Source: Ferruginibacter sp. | GTDB lineage: Bacteria > Bacteroidota > Bacteroidia > Chitinophagales > Chitinophagaceae | Length of the DNA: 64,000 nucleotides | Assembly (NCBI RefSeq): GCF_028288465.1 | Contig: NZ_JAQBNR010000015.1 | Span: 186,001-250,000, forward strand | Direction of reading: 5' to 3' | Part shown: positions 1-9,298 of the stretch, piece by piece | Layout of the letters: each line of letters begins with the position of its first letter | Position numbering within the stretch: position 1 is the stretch's first letter | Made by a program: the position numbers and the translations under genes | Notes under the pieces: model-generated | Databases searched by the model: none | What the model was told of the DNA's origin: nothing | The model's input: the letters and a program-made list of their open reading frames with translations, nothing else

Positions 1-115
1 CCTGCATGGTATTACCCCGCATTTTTTCATCTGCCTTTCTTACAATTTCTCTGGCATCCTGCGATAGTAACAACTGCGGAAATAAAAAGGCCATTGTGAT
101 TAGTACAAATTTCAT
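1..115 (-). CDS. LolA-like outer-membrane lipoprotein-sorting protein, N-terminal part
   Basis: Partial gene cut by the window start. On the minus strand an ATG at 113-115 opens a frame that stays open to base 1. It begins with a signal peptide, MKFVLITMAFLFPQLLLSQ, and continues DAREIVRKADEKMRGNTMQ. The motif of a signal followed by ARxIVxKADEKMRG is typical of the COG2834 family (periplasmic LolA/LolB-fold proteins that bind lipid or lipoprotein). It lies 132 bases downstream of mlaD on the same strand, so a role in envelope lipid handling would fit, but co-transcription is not shown. Only 38 codons are visible, so the assignment rests on the N-terminus. Confidence 0.6.
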   Translation of the reverse strand, partial: MKFVLITMAFLFPQLLLSQDAREIVRKADEKMRGNTMQ

Positions 116-247
116 TGCATGCTTTTATGGAGACTAATGTAAGGCATCATGCATACAGTTATGCTGACTGAAATCATCGGCGTCATTGACTTTAGTTATA
201 AAAATCGGCTGATAAAAATGAAGTGATAAAAAATCAGGTCGCTGCAA

Positions 248-1255
248 TCATTGACTTGCGGTGTTCTTTAACTTGTTTTCTTTTTCCTGCTGTTTGGCTT
301 TCTTTTTAAAAAAGCCGCGGAAAAGAAAATTGTGTTTCAGCGCTTCCATATTCTGGTTAAAACCATCCGTGCCTCTTTGTATATTGTCCAGGCTGGCATT
401 TAATTTTATCACAATGCCGGAATCTTTAAAAAGTGCATGCAGTGTACCATTGCCATTGTCCTTATCCTCTTTTATTCCAGCTACCATGGTATTTATTTCG
501 TACAGCAATGAGTCGGCCTGGCCGCCAACAGATTTTATTTTTAAGATCGCCTCGTTCAGGTTGGCGGCAAAAACGGTATCTTTTAAAAGCGTTCCTACCG
601 ATCCTTTTCCTTGCTGTATATCCGATGCTACAGCTTGAAAGCTGGCGACTGTGTTGTTAGCTTTGTCGGTGGCCGAACGAATATTGGCAACAGCAAGCCT
701 GATATTCTGCGGAATGGATTTATCATTGAGCAAACTCCATAAAGCATCGCTTTGGTTGATGCGTTGCACAGTTGTTTTTAATTCGGCAGCAATTACAGAA
801 ATATCCGTGTTTGTTTTTGAAAGCAGCTGCAGCATATCATCGGTCGCGACTGATTTTTTAGATAATAGAATATCCCCTTCCTGCGCAATATCCGACCGTT
901 GCCGGGCAGGGCTGATGTTGACAACTTTGTTGCCCACAAACCCATCCGTGCCGATGGATACTACCGCATTTTTCCGGATGATTTTCAGCATCCGCTTTTC
1001 AATGAGCATGACTATTTCTATGGTGGTATCATCAACAATATTGATAACTTTTACCGTGCCTGTTTGTATGCCCGCATAACGCACATTATTGCCGGCAACC
1101 AGTCCCTGGATATTTTCGAACCTGGCTTTTAAAACATAGGTAGACCCAAACAAATTCTGATTCTTGCCAATCATGTACAACAGCAGTACCAGGGCCAGCA
1201 AACCTGTCAGCACAAATGCGCCCAGTTTGATTGTATTTATTTTTTTTCGTGGCAT
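248..1255 (-). CDS. mlaD: MCE/MlaD family lipid-transport substrate-binding protein
   Basis: Periplasmic lipid-binding subunit of an Mla-type ABC transporter that moves phospholipids between the two membranes. The protein has one N-terminal membrane anchor (IKLGAFVLTGLLALVLLLYM, about residues 7-26). An MCE domain follows, with the typical ARFENIQGLVAGNNVRYAGI stretch, and then a long helical C-terminal region of about 200 residues rich in Asn, Asp and Ala, as seen in MlaD proteins that form hexameric tubes. A TTG at 1267 is in frame, but the ATG at 1253-1255 lies four bases after the mlaF stop and is the better start. It is the last gene of the order mlaE-mlaF-mlaD. About 335 residues. Confidence 0.88.
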   Translation of the reverse strand: MPRKKINTIKLGAFVLTGLLALVLLLYMIGKNQNLFGSTYVLKARFENIQGLVAGNNVRYAGIQTGTVKVINIVDDTTIEIVMLIEKRMLKIIRKNAVVSIGTDGFVGNKVVNISPARQRSDIAQEGDILLSKKSVATDDMLQLLSKTNTDISVIAAELKTTVQRINQSDALWSLLNDKSIPQNIRLAVANIRSATDKANNTVASFQAVASDIQQGKGSVGTLLKDTVFAANLNEAILKIKSVGGQADSLLYEINTMVAGIKEDKDNGNGTLHALFKDSGIVIKLNASLDNIQRGTDGFNQNMEALKHNFLFRGFFKKKAKQQEKENKLKNTASQ

Positions 1256-1259
1256 ATCG

Positions 1260-2039
1260 TTATTCAAAAAATTGTTTCACTTTAGGATCCTTGTTTTGTT
1301 GCAGCCGATCCCAGGTATCATTCGCATAACATTTACCTTCTACTAAAATTACCACCCGGTCACTGGTCATCCGAACACAATTCATATCGTGCGAAATGAT
1401 GAGGGAAGTAGTGTTGTATTTCTCCTGGATATCATTCATCAAATCAATAATTTCTTTGCCTGTTATCGGATCCAGGCCTGTGGTTGGTTCGTCGTACAAA
1501 ATAATTTCCGGCTTTAATATAAGGGTTCTTGCCAGTGCAATTCTTTTCCGCATACCGCCGGATAATTCAACCGGCATCATATCTACAGTATGTGCGAGAC
1601 CAACATCATCCAGTGCCTCCAAAACCATTTTATTTACTTCCACCTGCGATACCTTTATCCAGTGGCGGCGCAATGGAAATTCCAAATTTTCCCTCACAGT
1701 CATTGAATCGTAGAGGGCGTTGCTTTGAAAAAGAAAGCCAACTTTTGCACGTAGTTTGTCCAGTTCTTCTTCTTTTATTTCCGACACATTTTTTCCAAAT
1801 ACTGCAATGGTGCCTTTATCCGGCTTCAGCAGGCCGATGATACATTTTATCAGTACTGATTTGCCTGAACCGGATTTGCCCAGCACCACCACACTTTCGC
1901 CCTTTTTAATTGCCAGGTTAAAATCAATCAGCACATGGTTGTTGCCAAAAGATTTATACAGGTGCAGAATGCTTACAGCATTTGCAGTATCTGCTGAAAT
2001 TAATTGATCTGATTGCACTATCGTTGCTTCTTCAGGCAT
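1260..2039 (-). CDS. mlaF: ABC transporter ATP-binding protein, Mla type
   Basis: Cytoplasmic ATPase of the Mla lipid transporter. Visible motifs are Walker A (GKSGSGKS, about residues 52-59), Q-loop region (GFLFQSNALYDSMT), ABC signature (LSGGMRKR), Walker B (IILYDEPTTGLDP) and switch His (SHDMN). The LSGGMRKR signature, with Met-Arg-Lys instead of Gln-Arg-Gln, is characteristic of the MlaF/Ttg2A subfamily. The start at 2037-2039 lies one base after the mlaE stop, so the two are almost certainly co-translated. About 259 residues, normal for the family. Confidence 0.92.
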   Translation of the reverse strand: MPEEATIVQSDQLISADTANAVSILHLYKSFGNNHVLIDFNLAIKKGESVVVLGKSGSGKSVLIKCIIGLLKPDKGTIAVFGKNVSEIKEEELDKLRAKVGFLFQSNALYDSMTVRENLEFPLRRHWIKVSQVEVNKMVLEALDDVGLAHTVDMMPVELSGGMRKRIALARTLILKPEIILYDEPTTGLDPITGKEIIDLMNDIQEKYNTTSLIISHDMNCVRMTSDRVVILVEGKCYANDTWDRLQQNKDPKVKQFFE

Positions 2040-2040
2040 T

Positions 2041-2811
2041 TTAATTAAGACCCAGCAGGTCTGTTATTTGTACGGCCAGTAAATCAATCACAAAAACCAT
2101 TACCGATGCTACCACTACTGCAGAGTTGGCTGATCTTCCTACCCCTTCTGTTCCCTTGCTGCTGTTATAGCCTTTATAACAGCCGATGATGCCAACGGCA
2201 AAACCAAAAAAGTAAGTTTTTATAAATGCGGGTAGTACATCACTAAAGGCAAGGCTGTCTATCACTTGTGTCCAGAACAAGTGCGAACTGGTAGTACCAC
2301 GGATGTTTACGCCGAGAAAGGAGCCGTATAATGAAATGGTATCGCCCAGGATAATCAATACGGGCAGCATTAGGGTTGCCGCGAAAACCCTCGTTACCAC
2401 CAGGTATTTAAAAGGGTTGGTACCACTCACTTCCATGGCATCAATTTGTTCTGTTACTTTCATAGAACCCAGCTCTGCCCCAATACTGCTGCCGATTTTT
2501 CCTGCAAATATTAAGGCGCTGATAACCGGGCCTATCTCCCGGACGATGGCAATGCCTACGATGGAAGGTAGTTCTGATTCCACACCATAGTCTACCATTG
2601 ACGGACGGAGTTGCATGGTAAGCACCAGCCCCATAATAAAAGAGGTTAAGCCAATCAGGGGAAGCGAACTATAGCCGATTAAATAACACTGCCTGGTAAA
2701 CTCGTACAACTCGTAGCGGGGTCTGAATGCCTGGCTGAAGAAGCGGCCGGTGAACCTGGAAAGCTCACCTGCTTCGGATAAAAAAGAGCGGATCTCTGCT
2801 GGCAATACCAT
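2041..2811 (-). CDS. mlaE: MlaE family ABC transporter permease
   Basis: Inner-membrane permease of the Mla lipid transporter. The 256-residue protein has an N-terminal amphipathic helix and about five membrane segments. It shows the family's conserved ALIFAGKIGSSIGAELGSMK-type cytoplasmic loop, followed by EQIDAMEVSGTNPFKYLVVTR, which marks the MlaE fold. It is the first gene of the mlaE-mlaF-mlaD unit, with one base to mlaF. The 252-base gap to the divergent acetyltransferase gene must hold its promoter; a 7-bp hairpin (2919-2936, GGTTTTA/TAAAACC) is visible there, but I cannot assign a function to it. Confidence 0.92.
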   Translation of the reverse strand: MVLPAEIRSFLSEAGELSRFTGRFFSQAFRPRYELYEFTRQCYLIGYSSLPLIGLTSFIMGLVLTMQLRPSMVDYGVESELPSIVGIAIVREIGPVISALIFAGKIGSSIGAELGSMKVTEQIDAMEVSGTNPFKYLVVTRVFAATLMLPVLIILGDTISLYGSFLGVNIRGTTSSHLFWTQVIDSLAFSDVLPAFIKTYFFGFAVGIIGCYKGYNSSKGTEGVGRSANSAVVVASVMVFVIDLLAVQITDLLGLN

Positions 2812-3063
2812 GACTTAATTTGAACTGTCAAAATATTCACTTTTAAAATATTTTCTGCATAGTTTAATCAGGTAAAAGATTGATCTTAATCAGCTTTTCT
2901 TCAATTTCCTGCCTGCAGGGTTTTAACCGTAAAACCAATTGTATCATTGTATAAATTAGCAGCAATGATTTTTTTCAGTTGTTCTATATTTACCAATATT
3001 TTAAAAGGGAACTTTATTTGAAACACAATATCAACATTTTTAATTTTTACACCAGGGGTGTTT

Positions 3064-3552
3064 ATGCAACAGGATATACAGATTAGAAAAATTGAAAGAA
3101 ATGACAATGCAGCCATCGCTGTAATCATCAGAAGCACGCTGAAGGAATTTGGTGCCAATCATCCGGGAACTGTTTATTACGATGAGGAAACCGATCATTT
3201 ATTTGAATTGTTTCAGCAGCCTTTATCCGTGTATTATATTGCAACCATCGACGGAGTAATCGCCGGCGGTGGCGGTGTGTATCCAACAAAGGGTTTGCCG
3301 GCGGACACCTGCGAACTGGTAAAAATGTACCTGCTGCCTGTTGCCCGTGGAAAAGGTATTGGTAAAATGATCATTGATAAGAGTATTCATGCAGCCCGGG
3401 ACTTTGGGTATAGAAAGATGTACCTTGAAACAATGCCCGAGTTGCAACAGGCCATTAAAGTGTACGAAAAATTCGGCTTCCATTATTTGGACGGACCGTT
3501 GGGAAACAGCGTTCACTTTGGGTGCAGCAAATGGATGCTGAGAAATTTATAA
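3064..3552 (+). CDS. GNAT family N-acetyltransferase
   Basis: Acetyl-CoA-dependent N-acetyltransferase of about 162 residues and unknown acceptor. The GNAT fold is seen from the acetyl-CoA binding segment (MYLLPVARGKGIGKMIIDKS, matching the Q/RxxGxG/A pyrophosphate-binding motif) and the C-terminal YLETMPELQQAIKVYEKFGF stretch, where a Leu-Glu-Thr motif and the final YEKFGF are usual. A GTG at 3058 is in frame, but ATG at 3064 is the simpler start. The next gene begins about 30 bases downstream on the same strand, suggesting one transcript. The substrate cannot be read from the sequence. Confidence 0.85.
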   Translation: MQQDIQIRKIERNDNAAIAVIIRSTLKEFGANHPGTVYYDEETDHLFELFQQPLSVYYIATIDGVIAGGGGVYPTKGLPADTCELVKMYLLPVARGKGIGKMIIDKSIHAARDFGYRKMYLETMPELQQAIKVYEKFGFHYLDGPLGNSVHFGCSKWMLRNL

Positions 3553-3581
3553 ATTTTAATAGCAACTTTGATACAAAATTT

Positions 3582-4559
3582 ATGATAAAAAGAAATTACC
3601 GATGGGGTATTTTAGGTGCAGGCAGAATTGCTGAAAAATTTTGCACCGCTTTGAGTGAAACAGCAGGTTCGGAAGTGTATGCTGTGGCGTCCCGGGATGC
3701 CGGAAAGGCCAATGCATATGCGGCGAAATTCAATGCTTCAGTTGTGTTTACTGATTACAATGCACTGGTAAAAGATGCAAATGTGGACATCATTTATATC
3801 GCAACACCGCACGCGTTTCATTACAATCAAACTATGCTGTGTTTGCAACATAATAAACCGGTGCTTTGCGAAAAACCGATGTCGCTTTCACCAAAACAAA
3901 CTGCCGAAATGATTGCTGCTGCGACCAAAAGCAATTTGTTTTTAATGGAAGGTGTGTGGACCCGTTGTATGCCTTTTATAGAAAAAACTTTGTCATTGAT
4001 CAAAGAAGGCGTCATCGGCGAACCGCAATACCTCCAGGCAGACTTTGGTTTTTTCGCGGCGTTTGATCCCGCAAGCAGGTTATTCGACAAGGCCCTGGGT
4101 GGTGGTTCAGTAATGGACATTGGTATTTATCCCATCTTTCTTGCAGCACTTATTTTCGGTGAGCCTTCTGTTATTAAATCGGTTTCCAAACTGGCGGAAA
4201 CCGGTGTGGATACCTATGCCAGTATTCTGTTGCAATATCCCGCTGGTGAGTCAGCGCATTTGCTTTCCACAATTGACTTTAATACGCCCATAGAAGCAAC
4301 GATCATCGGAACAAAGGGCCGCATTCAAATTCACAATCCCTGGTTTAAGGCCACTGCTATTACGGTGCATTTAAATGACGGAACGCAGCAGGATTTTGAT
4401 ATGCCGCATCAAAGCAATGGCTTTGAACATGAAATAAAAGAAGTGATGTATTGCCTGGATAACGGGCTGCTTCAAAGCCATAAAGTACCACACCAGTTAA
4501 CATTGCTCATCAGTAAAATAATGGATGAAGTATTGCAGCAGGCTGGTGTTAATTATTAG
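3582..4559 (+). CDS. Gfo/Idh/MocA family oxidoreductase
   Basis: NAD(P)-dependent sugar or polyol oxidoreductase. It has an N-terminal Rossmann fold with GAGRIAEKF (about residues 10-18), the conserved CEKPMS motif with the catalytic-site Lys, and a C-terminal alpha/beta sheet domain with GGSVMDIGIYP. It is about 325 residues long, usual for trans-1,2-dihydrobenzene-1,2-diol dehydrogenase-like and 1,5-anhydro-D-fructose reductase-like members. An earlier in-frame ATG at 3522 overlaps the acetyltransferase; the ATG at 3582 starts directly at the Rossmann strand (MIKRNYRWGILGAG) and is preferred. No signal peptide, so cytoplasmic. The exact substrate is unknown. Confidence 0.88.
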   Translation: MIKRNYRWGILGAGRIAEKFCTALSETAGSEVYAVASRDAGKANAYAAKFNASVVFTDYNALVKDANVDIIYIATPHAFHYNQTMLCLQHNKPVLCEKPMSLSPKQTAEMIAAATKSNLFLMEGVWTRCMPFIEKTLSLIKEGVIGEPQYLQADFGFFAAFDPASRLFDKALGGGSVMDIGIYPIFLAALIFGEPSVIKSVSKLAETGVDTYASILLQYPAGESAHLLSTIDFNTPIEATIIGTKGRIQIHNPWFKATAITVHLNDGTQQDFDMPHQSNGFEHEIKEVMYCLDNGLLQSHKVPHQLTLLISKIMDEVLQQAGVNY

Positions 4560-4585
4560 TGATCATGCTGGCTGCTTTGATTGGG

Positions 4586-7435
4586 CTATCCCCGGTTCTT
4601 CTTATTTAACAAGTATTTTTTTGTTGTAATTGCGCCCGCCAGCAGTGCAATACCTGCGATTAAAATTGTTTTCCATGGTGTGGGTTTTTTAATGATAATC
4701 GTATCCACTTTGCCTGTTAGTATTGGTCCGGCCCAGTAATATGGCAGTGTTTTTTCTTTTGATGTACTGGTGCTGATAAATTCCAGTTTTGCTTTTTGTA
4801 ACGCTATATCTGTTGGCAGTTCCTGTGCTAAATATTTATAAAACAATTCGGTTATTTTATATGTCGATTCGTTTTCAACTGACCATAAAGTGCTGACTGC
4901 AGCAGGTATGCCAAGCGCCGCAAAACCCCTGTTAAAACTAAATATACCTTCCCCTTCATACAATATTCCATCGGCCGTTTCGCAGGCGGATAGCACAACT
5001 AACTGCGTAATGGGTTTTCGGTCTGTAATCAGTTCCGATAATAACATAGAGGAGTCAGCAAAATAAATAACTGGGTCGTTGCCTGAACTATTGCCGGAAG
5101 CATGGGTATACAGTTGGATAATGGTATAGCCGGTAAAATTTGCCAGAAAATTCTTTTTGGTTGCATCACTGGTAATGTAATTTGTTGCGTTGCTAAAATA
5201 AGTATTGATATTTTTTAAAGAGATATCGCTGCGTGATAATGATGTAAGACCTGCATAGTTGTGATAGGAAACAGGAGCTATGCCCAAAAGTTTATTTGTG
5301 CTGCCGTTGGTTTTCGAAAACGTATTGTTTAAATATTTTACAGAATAGGCATAGCTTATCGCAAATTGATTAAGCAGGTAACTTTCCGGCAGACCGGTCT
5401 CACTGGTTACTAGCGCTTCAAATGGAAAACTTTTACCGTCAGGCGAAATGATGAGACTACCTTTTGGTAGCGCTGTATTTTCAGGAAACAGCAGCCCGTA
5501 CAATTGATGTGCAATTTTTATAAACGTAGCAAAATTATTATTCAGCAGTTCGGGGTTTGTGATGAACCTGTTGAAAGAATCGACCAGCTTATTATATTGA
5601 GGCTGGTTTATTTTTATCAGTGATTTACTGGAAGAAGAGATGGTCAATAAATACACTGAACTATCACCTGAAAAAATTTCCAACAGGCTTGTTGTATTGC
5701 CAAGATTACTTTTTCTTAACTCAGCTATGTTCATAAAAGAAGTGTCCAGGTAATGCTGATAGAATATCGGGTTATTCATTTTTAGTTTTCGTGATAAAAA
5801 GGTTAGTTCTTCAGAGCTGTTGTATAAATCTGATTGAACCGGTGAGTAATTTTCTGATGAAGCCGATAAGCCGTTTAATTTTTTTCTCAGCGCTATAATA
5901 TTCCTTTTTATGAAAGTCAATTTTGCAATATCACTGTCGTTTGTCCATTGTTGTTCTTTTACCTGGTCGTTTAATAACGTCGCACGGCTTTTTTCAAAAA
6001 AATAAAAGGCATCTTCTATATTATTATTGGCATAACAGGCATCAATGGCATGTTCATATAAATTGCGGGCCGTTGCCCTCCATACAAGGCTGCTGCTGAT
6101 TTGTAACTGTTGTTCAGTTTTTATCTTTGTTAAAAAAAGGTCGTTCTTTTTATAAACGGCGATTGCCTTTTTAAGACATGCTTCGTCCTTAGTAGTATAG
6201 TATTCCTGCACAAAAGCATCGCCTTTACTGGTTGTAAGATCTGACAAGTACTGCAACTGGTTAAAGCCCGGGAACCGAAAAGTATTCTTGAGCATGGATG
6301 TTTCGTCCATGCCGGGCTGAACGATATTATATGCCTGCTGAAAAGCATACTGTGCTTTATCAAACATCTTCTTTTGAACATAGATGTTGCCTGTTTCGGC
6401 AAATATTAACATGGAATCGGTTGCACCTGCGTATTCCAAAGCTTTGGAACAATAACTTAGACCGGTATTGATCTGACCAAAAGCTTTTGCATAAAGCTTG
6501 CCAATTTGTATAAGATTTTGGGCGCAGCCGTTATTAAACTTAATCAGTGAGTCTATTTGAAAAGATAGCTTAAACAGATCGAGCGCTTTTGAGTAATTCT
6601 TTTGATCCCTGTTAATGGACGCAAGCAAACTGTAAAAGGCATACAATTGATTTTTGTTTCCTGATCTGACGAACGGTTTCATTTTTGTTTCCAAAAAAGT
6701 TGCCGCTTCAACAATATTTTTGGAATAATACAGGGAATTTGCTTTGTTAATAATAAACGAAACCAGGTAGGCAATACTGTCTTTACCATGAAAATATTTT
6801 TTGGTAAGAGCTTCTCCCATTTCTGCATTTGTTATGCACGGTCCATATTCTCCGGTATTGAATAAGTAGTCTGTTTTATCAGACAATCCTGCAACCGCTT
6901 TTTCAAAACCTGTATTAGCTTTCAGGCAATAATAAATGCAACTATCGGTAGCAGCGTATTTTTTATCAGGTTCGCCGGCTGACTGATAATAAAAAGTAAG
7001 GTTGTAATAATTGTCTATTACAGCTAAATCTGAACCGGCTTTATTTTTTATGTACTGCTTTGCTAAACCGAGCGACTGATTAGCAAAATTGATTGCATTT
7101 GAAAACTGCTGTTGTTTAAAAAAAAGTATGCTTATTTTTTGTAACAGAAACATATAAACCGAATCTTTTTCCAGTTTGCATGCCTGCATCTGCTGAATCA
7201 ATTGCTGAAGCCTGGTTAGCTTATCCGTTGTATTTGTATCCTTCGATATATAAATCGTGTTGATCTTACTATAAAATACAACCCTTGACGGGCACTGGCC
7301 GGATGTAAATTGTATAAAAAACAAAAAGCTAAAAAGTGCGCAGCAATGCCGGCACTTTTTAGCAACAAAAGACATACTGATCAACCAACTTTTTTTGCTG
7401 CTATAGTAAGTTTGTTTTACAGTATTACCTTTCAT
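4586..7435 (-). CDS. TPR-CHAT caspase-like protein, C-terminal membrane anchor
   Basis: Large (about 949 residues) exported protein with an N-terminal hydrophobic signal, a TPR array, and a C-terminal CHAT domain, a caspase-fold cysteine peptidase domain. TPR helices cover roughly residues 60-450 (for example SKALDLFKLSFQIDSLIKFN). The presumed catalytic dyad is present: His near residue 778 in YTHASGN and Cys near residue 818 in VLSACETADG. After GYFxRG-like FNRGFAALGIPAAVSTLW the protein ends with a membrane helix (ILIAGIALLAGAITT) and a basic tail. The first ATG is at 7435; an internal ATG at 7375 gives a more compact signal peptide (MSFVAKKCRHCCALFSFLFF) and may be the true start. It is the last gene of an operon headed by an ECF sigma factor. 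Target unknown. Confidence 0.82.
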   Translation of the reverse strand: MKGNTVKQTYYSSKKSWLISMSFVAKKCRHCCALFSFLFFIQFTSGQCPSRVVFYSKINTIYISKDTNTTDKLTRLQQLIQQMQACKLEKDSVYMFLLQKISILFFKQQQFSNAINFANQSLGLAKQYIKNKAGSDLAVIDNYYNLTFYYQSAGEPDKKYAATDSCIYYCLKANTGFEKAVAGLSDKTDYLFNTGEYGPCITNAEMGEALTKKYFHGKDSIAYLVSFIINKANSLYYSKNIVEAATFLETKMKPFVRSGNKNQLYAFYSLLASINRDQKNYSKALDLFKLSFQIDSLIKFNNGCAQNLIQIGKLYAKAFGQINTGLSYCSKALEYAGATDSMLIFAETGNIYVQKKMFDKAQYAFQQAYNIVQPGMDETSMLKNTFRFPGFNQLQYLSDLTTSKGDAFVQEYYTTKDEACLKKAIAVYKKNDLFLTKIKTEQQLQISSSLVWRATARNLYEHAIDACYANNNIEDAFYFFEKSRATLLNDQVKEQQWTNDSDIAKLTFIKRNIIALRKKLNGLSASSENYSPVQSDLYNSSEELTFLSRKLKMNNPIFYQHYLDTSFMNIAELRKSNLGNTTSLLEIFSGDSSVYLLTISSSSKSLIKINQPQYNKLVDSFNRFITNPELLNNNFATFIKIAHQLYGLLFPENTALPKGSLIISPDGKSFPFEALVTSETGLPESYLLNQFAISYAYSVKYLNNTFSKTNGSTNKLLGIAPVSYHNYAGLTSLSRSDISLKNINTYFSNATNYITSDATKKNFLANFTGYTIIQLYTHASGNSSGNDPVIYFADSSMLLSELITDRKPITQLVVLSACETADGILYEGEGIFSFNRGFAALGIPAAVSTLWSVENESTYKITELFYKYLAQELPTDIALQKAKLEFISTSTSKEKTLPYYWAGPILTGKVDTIIIKKPTPWKTILIAGIALLAGAITTKKYLLNKKNRG

Positions 7436-7476
7436 CTGTTTTGCAATTAATGCACGATTTTTTCAAAGCGGGCCTG

Positions 7477-7917
7477 TTACTTACTAAATGGAATCGGCCT
7501 TATATCAGTAACCCCGGGAAACTGGTTTAATAACGGTTCTTTTGGTGGCGGCGGTACGGGTTTTACAGTAGAAAACCCTGTCTGGCTGGCGTCGCCAGGG
7601 CCGATAGACACAATGAAATCATACGAATTTTTTGTGCCGGAATGAGCCGGCACAATAGTATAAGCAATACGAACCAACAGCTTGCCCGGAGGGTCTTCAA
7701 AATATTTTTCAGCAACATATTTTTCTATTAAAACGAAGGTTTTTTCCCTGGTAATTTTGTCGATGCCATCTTTAAAAGTGACTTCCCAATTGACCCATTT
7801 TATTTCCGGGCCCTTAACCACATATTGGGTGTTTTTGCAGCCATTAAAAAAGATCATGCACAGGGTCATTAAGGTGTAAATGAGCCGCGGCCTGGGTGAT
7901 TTAAATTTATTTTTCAT
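7477..7917 (-). CDS. Hypothetical lipoprotein
   Basis: About 146 residues, not recognised. The N-terminus is basic (MKNKFKSPRPR), then hydrophobic, and ends in a lipobox-like FFNGC, so it is probably a lipoprotein anchored at the outer or inner membrane. The mature part has no recognised catalytic motif. It contains a segment resembling an extracellular beta-domain (WVNWEVTFKDGIDKITREKT) and a Pro-rich stretch (KPVPPPPKEPLL) before the C-terminus. It sits 41 bases from both neighbours, between the TPR membrane protein and the TPR-CHAT protein, so it is probably a component of the same envelope system. Confidence 0.6.
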   Translation of the reverse strand: MKNKFKSPRPRLIYTLMTLCMIFFNGCKNTQYVVKGPEIKWVNWEVTFKDGIDKITREKTFVLIEKYVAEKYFEDPPGKLLVRIAYTIVPAHSGTKNSYDFIVSIGPGDASQTGFSTVKPVPPPPKEPLLNQFPGVTDIRPIPFSK

Positions 7918-7958
7918 GATGATGCAGGTTTTATTTTATGTTAAAGAATGATCCGGGT

Positions 7959-8696
7959 TTATAATTTTTTTAACCACGTAACCGCTGTCTCCTTACCCTC
8001 CAAATCTTTTGCCACTACCTCTTTTAACAACAAAATGGCTGCTGCTTTATCCCCGGCGCTATTGCGTTTTAATAAAGTAAGCGCATGATAAAATTTGCCA
8101 GGATTACTGAATGATGCAGTATTTTGTTCCAGAGATTGAAAATGGCTTAGCGCTTTGTCGTAATTTTTTAAGCGAAGGGAAACAATGCCAGCGTATTTTT
8201 TTGCGGCATCATCGGCCGCATTATTTTTTAACATCGTTTCAAAGTACTGTAGTGCTTCCGGAAGTTTATCCGATTTATATAGATTAAGCCCTGTTTGCAA
8301 ACTATCCTGTTGCGTTCCCATAGTTACCGGGAGGGTTAGCAAATGTTGTTGAATGTACGTATCCGCCAGTTGATCCGGGGAAGTCTTTCTGTTATTTACA
8401 AACCAGGTTAAAAGGAATATAAAAAGCAACACGCTGGCCGCCGAAAAATATTGCCATACCCGTTTAGCCGGCTTTAATTGTACCACGGGTACGGCTTGCT
8501 GTTGACGGTATAAATTCCTGAAGTGTTCTTTTTTTTCCTGCTGCGCATGTTGCTGAAAACCTGCCTTTGCGGCTACGTAAAATGCCACTTCTTCTGCAAA
8601 AGCAGCATCATTTTTAATTAGTTTCTCAAACTCTTGTTTCTGCTCGTCGCCGGGGAAGCCGTTAAAATAATCATCTATGTATTTCAGGTTGCTCAT
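7959..8696 (-). CDS. Membrane-anchored TPR protein, possible anti-sigma partner
   Basis: About 245 residues. The N-terminal cytoplasmic part (about 85 residues) begins with MSNLKYIDDYFNGFPGDEQK, the layout of many Bacteroidota anti-sigma-like proteins (YIDxYLxGxLxxxExxxFE). One membrane helix follows (VWQYFSAASVLLFIFLLTWF), then a periplasmic TPR region (LNLYKSDKLPEALQYFETML and YDKALSHFQSLEQN). The gene starts 11 bases after the sigma factor stop. By position and topology it could hold the sigma factor at the membrane and pass an envelope signal to it. This is inference; there is no zinc-binding HxxxCxxC motif. Confidence 0.65.
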   Translation of the reverse strand: MSNLKYIDDYFNGFPGDEQKQEFEKLIKNDAAFAEEVAFYVAAKAGFQQHAQQEKKEHFRNLYRQQQAVPVVQLKPAKRVWQYFSAASVLLFIFLLTWFVNNRKTSPDQLADTYIQQHLLTLPVTMGTQQDSLQTGLNLYKSDKLPEALQYFETMLKNNAADDAAKKYAGIVSLRLKNYDKALSHFQSLEQNTASFSNPGKFYHALTLLKRNSAGDKAAAILLLKEVVAKDLEGKETAVTWLKKL

Positions 8697-8707
8697 CTGA
8701 ATATTTT

Positions 8708-9298
8708 TTATTTACCGAGGTATAACTGGCGCAATTTTTCCAGGCAGCGCAGGCGGCTTGTTTTAACCACATCTGCACTTTTATAATCCAGTGCAACTGC
8801 AATTTCCTTGTCAGAATAATTGTCTGCAAAAAATGCCAGTATCTGCCTGCAGTTTTCGCCAAGTTCTTTCATTTTATTTTTCAATATATCCATGTCCGTT
8901 TTCTCAATCAATTGCTGCACCACCGTTTTGGCTGAATCCGCAATCATAAAAAGCATGTCCGTCACGGAAGACGTTTGATGTACACTGTTTTTATTGGTCG
9001 TTTTTTTCCGGATAAGGTCAACACATTTATTGGCAAAAATTCTGTAGAGGTATGTTTTAAGGGAAGACTTTTTTTCAAAAACACCGCTGACAATATTGTT
9101 GATGACTTGCAATACAGTATCTGAATAGGCGTCAAATGCATCCTCTTCCGGCAAAGCATATTTATACATTCCTTCTTTTATAAAATAAGTATAGCGGGTA
9201 AAAATGGTGTCTTCGGCTTTACGTTTTAGCAAAGCGTTCTGATGAAAGCTTTCTATTAAATCTTCGTCGGTTGAAACGGGATGTTGCTCAAAAGACAT
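8708..9298 (-). CDS. ECF-type RNA polymerase sigma-70 family factor
   Basis: About 196 residues, fitting an extracytoplasmic-function sigma factor. Region 2 is seen as TYLYRIFANKCVDLIRKK (the region 2.3-2.4 helix, about residues 84-101), and region 4 as ENCRQILAFFADNYSDKEIAVALDYKS followed by a recognition helix ending in RCLEKLRQLY. The spacing of about 60 residues between them matches the ECF layout. It is the promoter-proximal gene of the operon that encodes the TPR membrane protein, lipoprotein and TPR-CHAT protein, and probably controls that operon. The -35/-10 target is not identifiable here. Confidence 0.88.
   Translation of the reverse strand: MSFEQHPVSTDEDLIESFHQNALLKRKAEDTIFTRYTYFIKEGMYKYALPEEDAFDAYSDTVLQVINNIVSGVFEKKSSLKTYLYRIFANKCVDLIRKKTTNKNSVHQTSSVTDMLFMIADSAKTVVQQLIEKTDMDILKNKMKELGENCRQILAFFADNYSDKEIAVALDYKSADVVKTSRLRCLEKLRQLYLGK

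Noticed and set aside
2901..3158. Minus-strand frame of 85 codons
   Set aside because: It overlaps the acetyltransferase start and mlaE promoter region and has no protein-like pattern.
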